Source: Podocnemis expansa (Eukaryota > Chordata > Testudines > Podocnemididae). From it: 64,000 nt of DNA. Location of the stretch: contig ML681991.1 in the NCBI GenBank assembly GCA_007922195.1, forward strand, positions 43,726,905-43,790,904, in the 5' to 3' direction. A program made the position numbers and the translations under genes. Shown here one piece after another: positions 54,101 through 57,870 of this stretch. Below the pieces are notes generated by a model. That model saw only the letters and a program-made list of their open reading frames with translations, had not been told where the DNA came from and made no database searches. How positions within the stretch are numbered: the first letter of the stretch is position 1; every line of letters begins with the position of its first letter.

Positions 54101-56312
54101 GCCAGTGCTCAGATGATGTCAATGGGGCTGTATTTGCATGCTGCACCAGGCTGGTGCCTGCCCTGTGCATCGGGGGTTTGCAGTTGGCTGCGGGTGCTGC
54201 CGGAATACGGGCTCCAGGCACTGCTTGCTTCCACCATGATTGCCTGCAGCCAAGGTGGGATGGTGACTCCTAGCGAGGTGCTCCACATTGCCCTCTAGAG
54301 ACCAGCGTCTCTTTCCTCTCCCCTGGGAGCAGTTTATGAAGCACCCACTGTCTTCACAGCGTGGGCTTTGGGAATGGGAGCCAGAACCCACCACCCCAGG
54401 GCACTGGATCACAGGCAATGCAATCTGATGCAGCAGGCAGCCAGGTAAAACAAGATGGGAAGCTGTTTGCATCAGGGAGTAAGGAGTTTCCTCAGGAGTC
54501 CCCATCCCATCTGACACCAACAGGCTTTGTCCTGGCAGAGCGGCAAAGGCTCAGTCGGGTTATGGGGACAGCACCCTGCTCTGGAGGAACAGCTGTGTGT
54601 TAGCCTGCAATCGTTTTTCTAGGCTACTGAAAACAACTGATCCTCTAATTAGCGCATTGAGGGCCAGATCCTCCATGGTGCCTGATAGCCACCTGCCTTT
54701 GATTCAAATGGAAGTTAGCAGCCTAAATAACAGGGAAGATTGCAATCTGAGTGAATTCTGTCTCTAGCTCAGTGTCTGAAATGTGTTGTCTCCTTGCACC
54801 CCAAGCCGGGGACTCAGCTCTAGAAAATAGTTAGCAAGGAGTGGGGTTTTCCCTCAGCACTGAGTAGCAGCTGCCCCTCCTGTTGATTTTAAAAATAAAA
54901 GCAGAAGAAGGGTAAAATAATGTCTAGTGAGTTGTGACAGGTTGTCAGTCATTTGGCTTGGAGTGACAAGTCAGACAGTTGTGCTAAATGGGGGTGGAGA
55001 ATGAAAATAAAATGTACTTGGAAATGAAATTTCCCACAGGCAGGAAAAAAATATCCCACATCAATTTTCTTCTATTTATGAAATATTGCAGTTTTTGTAG
55101 GAAATTTTGTCAAAAGCAACCTGATTTCATGGAAAATTTCAGTTTGAGTGAAACAGGATTTCCAACAGGAATCTTTCAACTGACATTTTCCTGCCAGCCC
55201 TGCCTTCTTTCCTTCTGGCCAGGCCCCTGACTGCCATGTGTGCCCCACTTTGTCCCCCAATACACACATCCCACCTCGCTCCTCCCTGCTGCCCCATCTT
55301 GCTTCCATTCCCATCCAGTGAGCCATCCTCTGCCCCATACACACACACTGCCCCACTCGCTCACCAGCCAGTCCTGCCCCTCTGGAGGAGGTGGCTATGG
55401 CACTCCCTTGGCTTTTCTATTCCATTGTGTCCTCCCCTACCCCCCCAGCCAGGATGGGCTGTGGAGCAGGCCTCAAACACCTCTTTGGTGCCCTTTCAGG
55501 TCTAACCAGCTGGCGGAAGTCAGTGCGTCCCAGCAGCGGTCCATCCTGCTGCTGCCGTGAGCCTGTAGGTGGAATCGATTGTCTTTGGGTGCAGGCTCCT
55601 GCCCTACTTAGGGCACACACTTAGCCAGATGCCCACCTTCACAGAGTCTAATCCTTACCAGATTGCAGTCCCAGCATGCCTGTGGTGGGAGCCTTATTCC
55701 AAAGAAACAAACAAGGAGTCCTGTGGCACTTTTAAAGACTAACAAATTTATTTATCGCATGAGTTTTCATCAGAGAAAAAAGCATCTGACAAAGTGGGAT
55801 TTTCTCCCACAAAAGCTCATGTGATAAATAAATTTGTCTTTTAAATGCCACCAGAATCCTTGTTTGTTTTGCTGAACCAGACTAACATGGCTACCCCTTT
55901 GGAACTATTCCAGAGAGAGCATGGAGCTGGAGTGTGACCAAAGGGCCAGCAGATGGCTGACTAGAAATCCTGCAAGGCTGCAAAGCCATTGTTTTCCTGG
56001 CTGTATTGCTCATCTGTTGCTGTTCTTCACGCACTGTTAAGCCTTAGAGCTTCCTCTTGCACCCACTTGGACTGCTGGAAGCAGCTGGCGAGCAAGGAGT
56101 GCATGATCACAGCCTGAGTTTATCACTAATAAAAACCTTTGACCAACACTGGGCAACCTATTGTCCAGAGATGTTTGGTGTGTCCTTCCAGGGCATGTTT
56201 ATTCAAATCCCCCTTTCTCTTCTCTTCTTTTATTAAGGATCTGGGGATAACAAAGGTGGGCCACATGAAGAGGATTCTCCAGGGAATTAAAGACATCAGC
56301 AGCCATCCCTAG
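6956..56312 (+). CDS. DGKK: Type II diacylglycerol kinase, probable DGKK (kappa), 3' 27 coding exons (partial at 5' end)
   Basis: The enzyme phosphorylates diacylglycerol to phosphatidic acid at membranes, ending DAG signalling and producing PA. Twenty-seven exons (listed separately) join in frame into about 1050 residues. Counting from the first residue in this window, the order is: end of a PH domain (1-62), C1 fingers (75-124 and 147-197), catalytic domain (about 220-415, GGDG at 289-292, [10 protein letters not shown] at 316-325), variable Ser/Lys-rich linker (about 450-590), accessory catalytic domain (about 597-785), acidic/helical region, Lys/Pro-rich stretch (946-982) and SAM domain (about 986-1045). 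This order is specific to type II DGKs (delta, eta, kappa). The sequence resembles DGKH and DGKD throughout but differs from both in the linker and C-terminal third. The tail-to-tail CCNB3 neighbour matches the human DGKK locus and decides the name. The N-terminal exons and promoter are upstream of the window. Family is near certain; the kappa assignment is an inference. Confidence 0.85.
8267..8371 (+). CDS. DGKK: DGKK exon: end of PH domain
   Basis: 105 bp, phase 0/0; acceptor ctctag, donor gtaaga. It encodes [19 protein letters not shown], the last PH strand and C-terminal helix with the invariant Trp, then a divergent stretch (SVQKWEINE) leading to the first C1 finger. Confidence 0.96.
10847..10979 (+). 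CDS. DGKK: DGKK exon: first C1 zinc finger, part 1
   Basis: 133 bp, phase 0 to 1; acceptor cgcag, donor gtactg. It encodes the zinc ligands H75, C88, C91 and C105 of the H-X12-C-X2-C-X13-C-X2-C pattern (residues numbered from the first in this window). The finger is completed by the next exon. In type II DGKs the C1 domains are of the atypical class that generally does not bind phorbol ester. Confidence 0.97.
11590..11696 (+). CDS. DGKK: DGKK exon: first C1 zinc finger, part 2
   Basis: 107 bp, phase 1 to 0; acceptor cctag, donor gtaagc. It supplies C108, H113, C116 and C124, completing the C-X4-H-X2-C-X7-C half of the finger, then the conserved [18 protein letters not shown] linker. Confidence 0.97.
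13395..13500 (-). repeat. MIR-type SINE fragment
   Basis: The plus strand reads ggggaaactgaggca followed by a typical antisense MIR body (cttgccgcagttcacccagc). Old, diverged copy just upstream of the second C1 exon. Confidence 0.6.
13565..13690 (+). CDS. DGKK: DGKK exon: second C1 finger, part 1
   Basis: 126 bp, phase 0/0; acceptor tctag, donor gtaaga. It starts [17 protein letters not shown] and holds zinc ligands H147, C160, C163, C178 and C181. The spacing between the second and third Cys is 14 rather than the usual 13, which I recall as also true of mammalian type II DGKs. Confidence 0.97.
14255..14370 (-). repeat. MIR-type SINE fragment
   Basis: The antisense signature 'ggggaaactgaggcatggaa' then 'gcagagctgggaagagaccc' is clear. 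It ends about 75 bp before the exon at 14447. Confidence 0.6.
14447..14549 (+). CDS. DGKK: DGKK exon: end of second C1 finger
   Basis: 103 bp, phase 0 to 1; acceptor ctccag, donor gtgagt. It completes the finger with H186, C189 and C197, then [16 protein letters not shown], the conserved run into the catalytic domain. The intron that follows is the longest in the window (11.25 kb) and is full of transposons. Confidence 0.97.
16878..16990 (+). repeat. Reptile short interspersed repeat (candidate MITE)
   Basis: 'ggggctacattttcaaaagg' with 'gggatttaggctcctaaggg' resembles the reptile repeat family that carries 'ggagttaggc..ctaaatcc..tttgaaaatctgg'. Related fragments appear near 960-1055, 9475-9530 and 29805-29850. 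Family name not known to me. Confidence 0.4.
17007..17105 (-). mobile_element. PLE terminal repeat, single arm, with hammerhead-like core
   Basis: The plus strand runs acaaggagtc, gtggcactttaagactaac, atttattttt, gagctttcatgggagaaaat, cccatttcgtcag. Read on the minus strand this is CTGACGA, a 6-bp stem II (ATGGGA/TCCCAT), GAAA, then a short stem III. It is the most intact hammerhead-like core in the window. Confidence 0.75.
17259..17552. mobile_element. Non-autonomous hAT-like element (diverged)
   Basis: It starts cagtggccctcaaccttttg, the terminus of a common reptile hAT family, and ends near gttgagaac. Possible flanking duplications are GTCTAGTC and TGCCAGTC. The 5' half reads 'gttgcaacacgcttggtgg', shared with the copy at 45691. 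Confidence 0.55.
17940..18238. mobile_element. Inverted pair of PLE terminal repeats
   Basis: Left arm: ttccagaggtgtagctgtgt, gagtcctgtggcacc, aaactaacagatttctttag. Right arm, inverted: gggttggagaccacaaaagc, gaaatctgttagtctttaag, gtgccacaggactct. About 70 bp of other sequence lies between the arms. Same head-to-head layout as the pairs at 20150, 51850 and 55690. Confidence 0.75.
19820..20955 (-). mobile_element. Penelope-like element, 5'-truncated, GIY-YIG endonuclease end
   Basis: On the minus strand (about 20600-20400) it translates, with one frameshift, to TNVIYA and [16 protein letters not shown], then [26 protein letters not shown] followed by a conserved NGHKSD is the GIY-YIG nuclease at the C-terminus of Penelope-like retroelements. 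After a nested insertion (20150-20345) the frame resumes as [21 protein letters not shown] and LGRNRD. The 3' terminus at 19820-19945 carries the same terminal repeat (gagtcctgtgacatttgtaa, cataagctttcatgggtgac) found alone elsewhere here. Stops make it inactive. Confidence 0.8.
20152..20345. mobile_element. Foldback pair of PLE terminal repeats nested in the PLE
   Basis: Two nearly adjacent inverted arms share gtgggagaaaatcccac / gtgggattttctccca and aaatttatttat / ataaataaattt, able to form a long hairpin. The left arm is complete (ttccaaagggggagctgtgt) and the right stops at ggactccttg. It is flanked by CAAGTTTG on both sides, consistent with a target-site duplication, and it splits the PLE reading frame. 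Confidence 0.8.
22405..23135 (-). mobile_element. CR1 LINE 3' portion, antisense
   Basis: A 164-codon open frame (22902-22408) reads [20 protein letters not shown], then [19 protein letters not shown] and [13 protein letters not shown], the C-terminal part of CR1-type reverse transcriptase ORFs. 22960-23130 continues with CR1 body sequence (gaacaccagaactggatgtg). Remnant, not a host gene. Confidence 0.8.
23312..23445 (+). mobile_element. PLE terminal repeat, single arm
   Basis: Reads gcatctgacgaagagggttg, gagcccacaaaagcttgtgc, gaaatctgttagtccgtaag, gtgccactggactcttg and ends taacacggctacccctctgg. CTGACGA is intact (23329-23335), but the GAAA of the hammerhead core is AAAA. Confidence 0.75.
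24165..24292. repeat. Candidate palindromic MITE
   Basis: Begins gggccatgattcaggaaagc and ends atgcttccctgaagtagg, which are imperfect inverted repeats. The middle carries 'catgtgcttaaatt' and 'cacatgtgtaacag'. It resembles a reptile 'gattcagcaaagca' family. Family name uncertain. Confidence 0.45.
25085..25200 (-). repeat. MIR-type SINE fragment
   Basis: Antisense MIR pattern: tgctgaggttgagagg, acccatggtcaagtaggcaa, aacagggatttgaatccaag. Confidence 0.5.
25804..25966 (+). CDS. DGKK: DGKK exon: start of DAGK catalytic domain
   Basis: 163 bp, phase 1 to 2; acceptor cccccag, donor gtaagt. It encodes the beginning of the kinase catalytic domain: [16 protein letters not shown] (nucleotide-binding fold strand 1) and [15 protein letters not shown]. 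The sequence is highly conserved with DGKD and DGKH. Confidence 0.98.
26719..26827 (+). CDS. DGKK: DGKK exon: catalytic GGDG motif
   Basis: 109 bp, phase 2 to 0; acceptor tgccag, donor gtgagg. It encodes [23 protein letters not shown] (289-292) is the glycine-rich ATP-binding signature; its second Gly is needed for activity across DGKs. It is intact, so the kinase looks catalytically competent. Confidence 0.98.
27087..27190. repeat. GT microsatellite containing a 10-N assembly gap
   Basis: Pure (GT)n on both sides of ten N (27134-27143), in the intron 260 bp upstream of the exon at 27450. The real repeat length is unknown. Long Cys-Val frames over it are artefacts of the dinucleotide. Confidence 0.97.
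27450..27589 (+). CDS. DGKK: DGKK exon: catalytic [10 protein letters not shown] motif
   Basis: 140 bp, phase 0 to 2; acceptor tggcag, donor gtgagc. It encodes [20 protein letters not shown] and the helix [12 protein letters not shown]. The PLGTGND loop is a DAGK signature. The intron just upstream holds the GT microsatellite and the assembly gap. Confidence 0.98.
28139..28220 (+). CDS. DGKK: DGKK exon: catalytic domain, divergent surface insert
   Basis: 82 bp, phase 2 to 0; acceptor ccccccag, donor gtacag. It encodes [20 protein letters not shown] and ENGDSCIQ. The first half is conserved. The Pro/Glu-rich half differs between paralogs and probably forms an exposed loop. Confidence 0.93.
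28676..28775 (+). repeat. MIR-type SINE, sense
   Basis: Reads gcagtgtgtcctagtggata, gagcattgcactg, ggctgggtgacc, then ctgtgcctcagtttcc. The tRNA-like head with tagtggatagagca is well kept. Not a tRNA gene: the remainder of the cloverleaf is absent. Confidence 0.75.
29185..29305 (-). repeat. MIR-type SINE fragment
   Basis: Plus strand: tggggaaaccgaggcacaaa, ttgctcaggttacacaacaa, gatagatcctgatcccaatc, the antisense MIR order. Confidence 0.55.
29421..29512 (+). CDS. DGKK: DGKK exon: catalytic domain, helical segment
   Basis: 92 bp, phase 0 to 2; acceptor atgcag, donor gtaagg. It encodes [20 protein letters not shown] and the VVISSAK core. In DGKH/DGKD the equivalent is 'YEDSVA.HL.KIL', so the site and phase match the family. 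Confidence 0.96.
30302..30401 (+). CDS. DGKK: DGKK exon: end of first catalytic half
   Basis: 100 bp, phase 2 to 0; acceptor ccggcag, donor gtgagg. It encodes [20 protein letters not shown] and a short charged helix ending MAKK. It is equivalent to the 'LCETVKDFV' region of the paralogs. Confidence 0.95.
30732..30969 (+). CDS. DGKK: DGKK exon: linker between catalytic and accessory domains (1)
   Basis: 238 bp, phase 0 to 1; acceptor ttgcag, donor gtgcgg. It opens with [20 protein letters not shown], a conserved helix, then a variable Ser/Gly/Pro stretch, then the conserved [19 protein letters not shown]. The variable part is a good place to tell the three type II paralogs apart. Confidence 0.94.
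30970..33807. other. Introns flanking the linker exons, no further exon seen
   Basis: Outside the exon at 32580-32681, no splice-flanked conserved frame was found. 31585-31640 contains a MIR-like tail (ggggcctcagttttcccatc). A poorly conserved linker exon of length divisible by three could be missed here. Confidence 0.4.
32580..32681 (+). CDS. DGKK: DGKK exon: linker (2)
   Basis: 102 bp, phase 1 to 1; acceptor atgcag, donor gtaagg. It encodes [20 protein letters not shown] and a Lys/Glu-rich tail ([15 protein letters not shown]). Only the start (AVDEQN, as I recall in DGKD) is clearly conserved. It is supported by splice sites and exact phase fit with both neighbours. Confidence 0.85.
33808..33907 (+). 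CDS. DGKK: DGKK exon: linker (3), Ser/Thr-rich
   Basis: 100 bp, phase 1 to 2; acceptor gagcag, donor gtgagt. It encodes [20 protein letters not shown] and [12 protein letters not shown]. It has no strong match to the paralogs, but the DP.. acidic motif falls where DGKH has 'IDPDLDSVDGYSEKC', and phase and splice sites fit. Basophilic RR-x-T/S-type sites suggest phosphorylation (inference). Confidence 0.8.
33960..34163 (-). repeat. MIR-type SINE
   Basis: Plus strand: cccttttcacacaggaaaac, cttgcctgaagttgcacagt, ggcttttgaacccaggggtc, then ccatgatctaaccactagac. The hAT element at 34172 is inserted immediately after it, duplicating CACTAGAC. Confidence 0.6.
34172..35286. mobile_element. Non-autonomous hAT transposon with perfect 8-bp TSD
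   Basis: Termini cagtggttgccaacc and ggttgggagccactg are 15-bp inverted repeats with two mismatches. The 8-bp target duplication CACTAGAC (34164-34171 and 35287-35294) is exact, as hAT transposases make. The 1115-bp interior is low-complexity, G-rich then C/A-rich, with no transposase frame. The 195-205-codon frames across it reflect biased composition. Confidence 0.85.
36048..36150. repeat. Reptile palindromic MITE fragment
   Basis: gggtctgattctcgtctggc, accagtgtaaatctggagtc, catggagttacatg resemble a common reptile palindromic element with 'tgtaaatcaggagtaactcc' cores. Related fragments lie near 11905 and 18560. Confidence 0.5.
36229..36256. repeat. AATT/TTAA microsatellite
   Basis: Short run of attaatt units in the intron before the accessory-domain exon. 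Confidence 0.8.
36666..36773 (+). CDS. DGKK: DGKK exon: start of accessory domain
   Basis: 108 bp, phase 2 to 2; acceptor tttcag, donor gtatgc. It encodes [20 protein letters not shown] and [10 protein letters not shown]. The [11 protein letters not shown] motif marks the DAGK accessory domain. Confidence 0.98.
37375..37525 (-). repeat. MIR-type SINE
   Basis: Plus strand: catgggtaaactgaggcagg, ggcaggaacagaatatgggt, ctagccattaggttacactg. Antisense and fairly complete. Confidence 0.6.
37792..38017. mobile_element. Short hAT MITE with perfect 8-bp TSD
   Basis: Inverted ends caggcgtctcaaactc and gagtttgaggcctctg, flanked by exact AGCTAAAG duplications (37784-37791 and 38018-38025). Interior has a near-tandem repeat (gtgtggcctttgggctac / gtgtggcctttggactaa). 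226 bp, no coding capacity. Confidence 0.85.
38490..38630 (-). mobile_element. CR1 3'-end fragment, antisense
   Basis: Reads ggaccactacaatcacctca, cccagcccggagaccctc, gcttgagctagagcccctgt, like antisense turtle CR1 3' sequence. It ends just before the NAGNAG acceptor at 38671. Confidence 0.5.
38671..38767 (+). CDS. DGKK: DGKK exon: accessory domain, with NAGNAG acceptor
   Basis: 97 bp, phase 2 to 0; donor gtaatg. The acceptor reads tggcagcag, so splicing can start at 38671 or 38674, giving CSSRTKN or CSRTKN. The paralogs have one residue between Cys and SRTKN, which favours 38671. The exon encodes [20 protein letters not shown] and [12 protein letters not shown]. Confidence 0.96.
39660..39767 (+). 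CDS. DGKK: DGKK exon: accessory domain core
   Basis: 108 bp, phase 0/0; acceptor tttcag, donor gtgagt. It encodes [20 protein letters not shown] and [11 protein letters not shown]. The [18 protein letters not shown] block is diagnostic of DGK accessory domains. Confidence 0.98.
40040..40190 (+). repeat. MIR-type SINE, sense
   Basis: tagtgttgtctagtagtgag, ctgctgctgactctttcg, cactgtgcctcagtttccct. Diverged copy. Confidence 0.55.
40310..40705. mobile_element. MITE built from TTAAGTCGACTTAA palindromes (copy 1)
   Basis: 396 bp. Ends ggtacatctacacta and tagtgtagatatagc are inverted repeats, with CTTTG on both sides (40305-40309, 40706-40710) as a possible 5-bp target duplication. The interior holds about ten variants of the self-complementary TTAAGTCGACTTAA, so single strands can fold in many ways. 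No coding sequence. Confidence 0.75.
41067..41180 (+). CDS. DGKK: DGKK exon: accessory domain
   Basis: 114 bp, phase 0/0; acceptor ctgcag, donor gtaaag. It encodes [20 protein letters not shown] and the helix [16 protein letters not shown], strongly conserved with DGKD/DGKH ('FAAPSFDDK.LEVVA.F'). Confidence 0.98.
42411..42545 (+). CDS. DGKK: DGKK exon: end of accessory domain
   Basis: 135 bp, phase 0/0; acceptor gacag, donor gtgaga. It encodes [19 protein letters not shown] and [12 protein letters not shown]. The [12 protein letters not shown] motif is where the lipid-kinase fold ends. PPGIIKI follows DGKH more closely than DGKD. Confidence 0.98.
43205..43371 (+). CDS. DGKK: DGKK exon: post-accessory helical region
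   Basis: 167 bp, phase 0 to 2; acceptor ctgcag, donor gtgagt. It begins with the conserved [14 protein letters not shown] and continues with a paralog-variable Pro/Arg segment ([12 protein letters not shown]) and an acidic, Gln-rich helix ending in [11 protein letters not shown]. Confidence 0.95.
43966..44083 (+). CDS. DGKK: DGKK exon: conserved [11 protein letters not shown] helix
   Basis: 118 bp, phase 2 to 0; acceptor ctccag, donor gtgagc. It encodes [20 protein letters not shown] followed by [19 protein letters not shown]. The [10 protein letters not shown] motif is shared by all type II DGKs; the Ser-rich end is not. Confidence 0.96.
44495..44790 (-). mobile_element. CR1 3' portion, antisense
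   Basis: gatggagaattcaccaccac, ttccctctctgttaaaaatg, gtctgaatatgtctaacttc match the region of the CR1 copy at 22560-22760 and turtle CR1 3' sequence in general. Confidence 0.65.
44930..45150. repeat. AT-rich interspersed repeat
   Basis: Rich in ttgaaaaatgaaaaaatg-like runs and their complements. A similar stretch lies at 54980-55190 (ggaaaatttcagtttgagtg). Possibly the same reptile MITE family; not certain. Confidence 0.4.
45240..45660. mobile_element. Possible second PLE family remnant
   Basis: Antisense at 45300-45240: GAGCTCTGTGTGGCTCAAAA then GCTTGTCTCACC, a terminal-repeat-like motif. Sense at 45330-45375: a [10 protein letters not shown] cysteine motif like the C..C region before the PLE endonuclease. 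Later 45470-45660 is unclassified. Weakly supported. Confidence 0.4.
45691..45846. mobile_element. Short non-autonomous hAT element
   Basis: Ends cagtggttctcaacc and actgagaaccactg, 156 bp. Flanks TTCTAGAG and TGGTAGAA match at 5 of 8 bases, a decayed duplication. The interior 'gcgacacacttggtggcata' is shared with the copy at 17259. Confidence 0.65.
46020..46115 (+). mobile_element. Second PLE-family terminal repeat with hammerhead-like core
   Basis: Reads CTGAAGA (46027-46033), ggagctcgctggagc, then acaaaagcttgtttctctta and ccagcagaagttggttcaat. The stem GAGCTC/GGAGC and the motif order parallel the other family, but the GAAA position reads AAAA. Confidence 0.5.
46530..46868. mobile_element. 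MITE built from TTAAGTCGACTTAA palindromes (copy 2)
   Basis: 339 bp. Ends gttatgtctacac and gtgtagacatagc are inverted repeats matching copy 1. Flanks CTAAG (46525-46529) and CTAAA (46869-46873) fit a decayed 5-bp duplication. The interior again repeats aagtcgactt-type palindromes. Confidence 0.75.
47457..47543 (+). CDS. DGKK: DGKK exon: helical region
   Basis: 87 bp, phase 0/0; acceptor ctcag, donor gtgagt. It encodes [20 protein letters not shown] then LEGKL. It parallels the DGKH segment 'TAxEIAINVKALYNETE..L', supporting kinship nearer to DGKH than DGKD. Confidence 0.93.
47544..49978. other. Introns around the exon at 48611, no other gene
   Basis: Contains a C homopolymer (about 47889-47903). 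47940-48000 (ctaaaaatagaagtgcactg, gagcaagctgca) and 48120-48160 (gcgctcccatgcgcttctgt, ttttagagtg) form an inverted pair of about 200 bp span, an unidentified palindromic element. 49560-49620 is a MIR fragment (ggggaaactgaggctgggga). Confidence 0.45.
48611..48730 (+). CDS. DGKK: DGKK exon: helical region, with NAGNAG acceptor
   Basis: 120 bp, phase 0/0; donor gtgggt. The acceptor reads catgcagcag, so the first Gln codon may be included or skipped (start 48611 or 48614). The exon encodes [20 protein letters not shown] and [24 protein letters not shown] has a similar 'LQLESPHEE...ELQKL.' segment. Confidence 0.92.
49979..50090 (+). CDS. DGKK: DGKK exon: Lys/Pro-rich basic linker before SAM
   Basis: 112 bp, phase 0 to 1; acceptor caccag, donor gtaaac. 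It encodes a Ser/Gly start, then [20 protein letters not shown] and PKSNSTVP. A basic stretch at this place is common to type II DGKs ('FKKEK') and is likely a membrane- or partner-binding linker (inference). Confidence 0.9.
50735..50835 (+). repeat. MIR-type SINE head, sense
   Basis: gggagcatgggctagtggtc, agagcacgggcctgggagtg, cggtgtgaccatgag. tRNA-like head without a functional cloverleaf. Confidence 0.6.
51850..52098. mobile_element. Inverted pair of PLE terminal repeats
   Basis: Left arm: acaaacaaggaatcgcttgg, actaagaaatttatttattt, catgggagaaaatcccactt. Right arm, inverted: gacaaagtgggattttctcc, aataaataaatttgttagtc, ttcaagtgccacaagactct, ending taacacggctactcctttgg. Flanks TCCCAGAATCAA (left) and TCCCAGGATCAA (right) suggest a 12-bp duplication. 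Here the right arm is complete and the left is short. Confidence 0.8.
52235..52560. repeat. GC-rich interspersed repeat
   Basis: ggcaagaggggcaatcgccc then a C homopolymer (52267-52283) and C/G-rich sequence to 52560. Its composition differs sharply from the AT-rich flanks, so it is probably a transposed unit. Family unknown. Confidence 0.4.
52561..53828. other. Intron before SAM exon, nothing recognised
   Basis: No splice-supported exon and no repeat family I can name. Confidence 0.4.
53829..53959 (+). CDS. DGKK: DGKK exon: SAM domain, helices 1-4
   Basis: 131 bp, phase 1 to 0; acceptor ctgctag, donor gtagcc. It encodes [32 protein letters not shown] and [11 protein letters not shown] domains of DGKD and DGKH2 drive self-assembly into oligomers that sequester the enzyme. 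As I recall, human DGKK is described as lacking SAM, so its presence here is notable. Confidence 0.97.
55690..55905. mobile_element. Inverted pair of PLE terminal repeats
   Basis: Left arm: acaaacaaggagtcctgtgg, cacttttaaagactaac, aaatttatttatcgcatgag. Right arm, inverted: gcatctgacaaagtgggatt, ttctcccacaaaagctcatg, aataaatttgtcttttaaat, ending ctaacatggctacccctttg. The right arm is complete, the left short, like the pair at 51850. It lies 330 bp upstream of the last DGKK exon. Confidence 0.8.
56238..56312 (+). CDS. DGKK: DGKK terminal coding exon: last SAM helix and stop
   Basis: Coding part 75 bp including stop TAG at 56310-56312; acceptor tattaag. It encodes [20 protein letters not shown] then SSHP. 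DLGI.K.GH..RIL..I is the SAM C-terminal helix. The tail after it is only 4-5 residues, shorter than the tails of DGKD and DGKH. Confidence 0.96.
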   Translation, partial: DLGITKVGHMKRILQGIKDISSHP

Positions 56313-57251
56313 AAAAGCTCATAAAGGAAAAAGAGTGTGGCCAGTGATGGTGATGGGGAATTGTAACGCTAGATGGGACGGTCACCTGGACCCCTCAAAC
56401 CAGAGCAGGTGCTTTAGAACTTGGCAGATGTTCTAGAGCTCTAAACACCTCGGCACCTGTTCTCAAGCGTTTGTTCATGGTGCAGACGCAACCCGTCAGC
56501 AAATGGCCTAGCCTGGGATGCCTTGGACCTTTTACACTAGAATCTTTTTCCTCACTGCTCTCAGGTGCTCCCCTGCAGAGCTGCCATTTCCATATGTGCC
56601 AAAGATCCTTGGGCTGCTCCTTGTCTTTGCCCTTGGTTCCCCATGTGGTTTTGTTGTCTGTGCTTGATGGTTTCACTTTAATGGTTCATCTCCATGCGTC
56701 CTTGTGAGCCAGAAGGAAGGACCAAGCTGTAGCTGTAGTGCTGGGGCCTCTGGTTTTCCACAGCAGCCAAGCCATGCATTTAGCTGACTACTTCCAGGCT
56801 TCTGTTCAGAGGACACAGCGTCACTCAAGAGCTGTGGAGAGGTGGAAGAAAACTCCATGAACTAGGTGGAGCTGTGAGACAGACATGCCAGCTGGAACCT
56901 GTCTGAGAGGGAATACTTGACACTGTCACAGGCTAAAAGTCTTCATGTCCCTCCTGCAGGGAAGGGCAGTGCCTCTGTGGTGGGCCATGGGTACTCAGGC
57001 ATGCCAGCATCAGGGCTATTCTAGTCTTCATTTCAAAGCTATGACCCATTTGGGCTCGGAGTGGCAGATGCTGCAAAGCCTATCTCAGAAGAGTATAATG
57101 AGTTTAGTGCATGTTTTCCTGGCCAGTTCTGGGCCAAAGGCCACTCAGAGTAGCAAGCGTGTGCGTTGCTTTTGTTTACTGGCTCCTTGGAGTCCAAACC
57201 TGAATAAGCAGAGCACAGTTCAGGGTTTTTCGGACTGTTGCTCCTCTATGT

Positions 57252-57315
57252 GGAATGTACCTAGTTCCTCCAGCAGCCCCATGGGAATGTACCTAGTTCC
57301 TCCAGCAGACCCATG
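57252..57315 (+). repeat. 32-bp tandem duplication in the 3' UTR
   Basis: ggaatgtacctagttcctcc followed by agcagccccatg occurs twice head-to-tail (57252-57283, 57284-57315), differing at one base. Confidence 0.95.
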
Positions 57316-57847
57316 GAGAATTGGGTTGTCTGCTGAGAGGACTGGAAACCAGCCCTCCTCCCTCTTGGTCTGGTTGTTTTGAGCTGGGGGGGGCACCTGT
57401 TAGCCTCACATCACTCAATGGGCAGCATGTTGGTTCCCTCCTCTGAAGACCCTCTGGTGGAGCTTGTCTCATCTGAAGACCAAATCTCTTTGGTGGAAGA
57501 GCCAGAAGCCCAGTGGTAGCAGTGCTGAGCATCCCAGACTCCCACTGATCTCAGCAGCACCAGAGTCTTGGGGCCTCTCTGGGTGCTCCAACTTGTCCAA
57601 CCCTTCCTCCTGCCCTGGAGCATCAAACGCTCTCTGCACCATTTTGTGCCATTCAAGAGGCTTTGGTAAAGTAAACGTGAAAGTGGAGAATGTGAAATGC
57701 CTCCTTGATGTCAGCCACCCAGGCATGAGACTGGAGAAAAGAGGGCTCCTTCTGGGCACCAAGTGAGGAACCCAGCCAATACAGGGCTTGAGAACCTTCT
57801 CACATCTCAACATGGAGGCTTTGGAAGTTGTAATAGTGAAATACACC

Positions 57848-57870
57848 AAAAAAAAAAAAAAAAAAAAAAA
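57848..57870 (+). repeat. Internal 23-A tract in the 3' UTR
   Basis: An uninterrupted run of A preceded by aatagtgaaatacacc. There is no AATAAA in the 30 bases before it. It may be a genomic A tract or the scar of a retroposed sequence. Confidence 0.9.

Noticed and set aside
6956..56312. Naming the kinase DGKD or DGKH
   Set aside because: Exon structure and domains fit all type II DGKs, and parts resemble DGKH most. But the linker and C-terminal third differ from both, and the CCNB3 neighbour matches DGKK, not the 2q37 or 13q14 loci.
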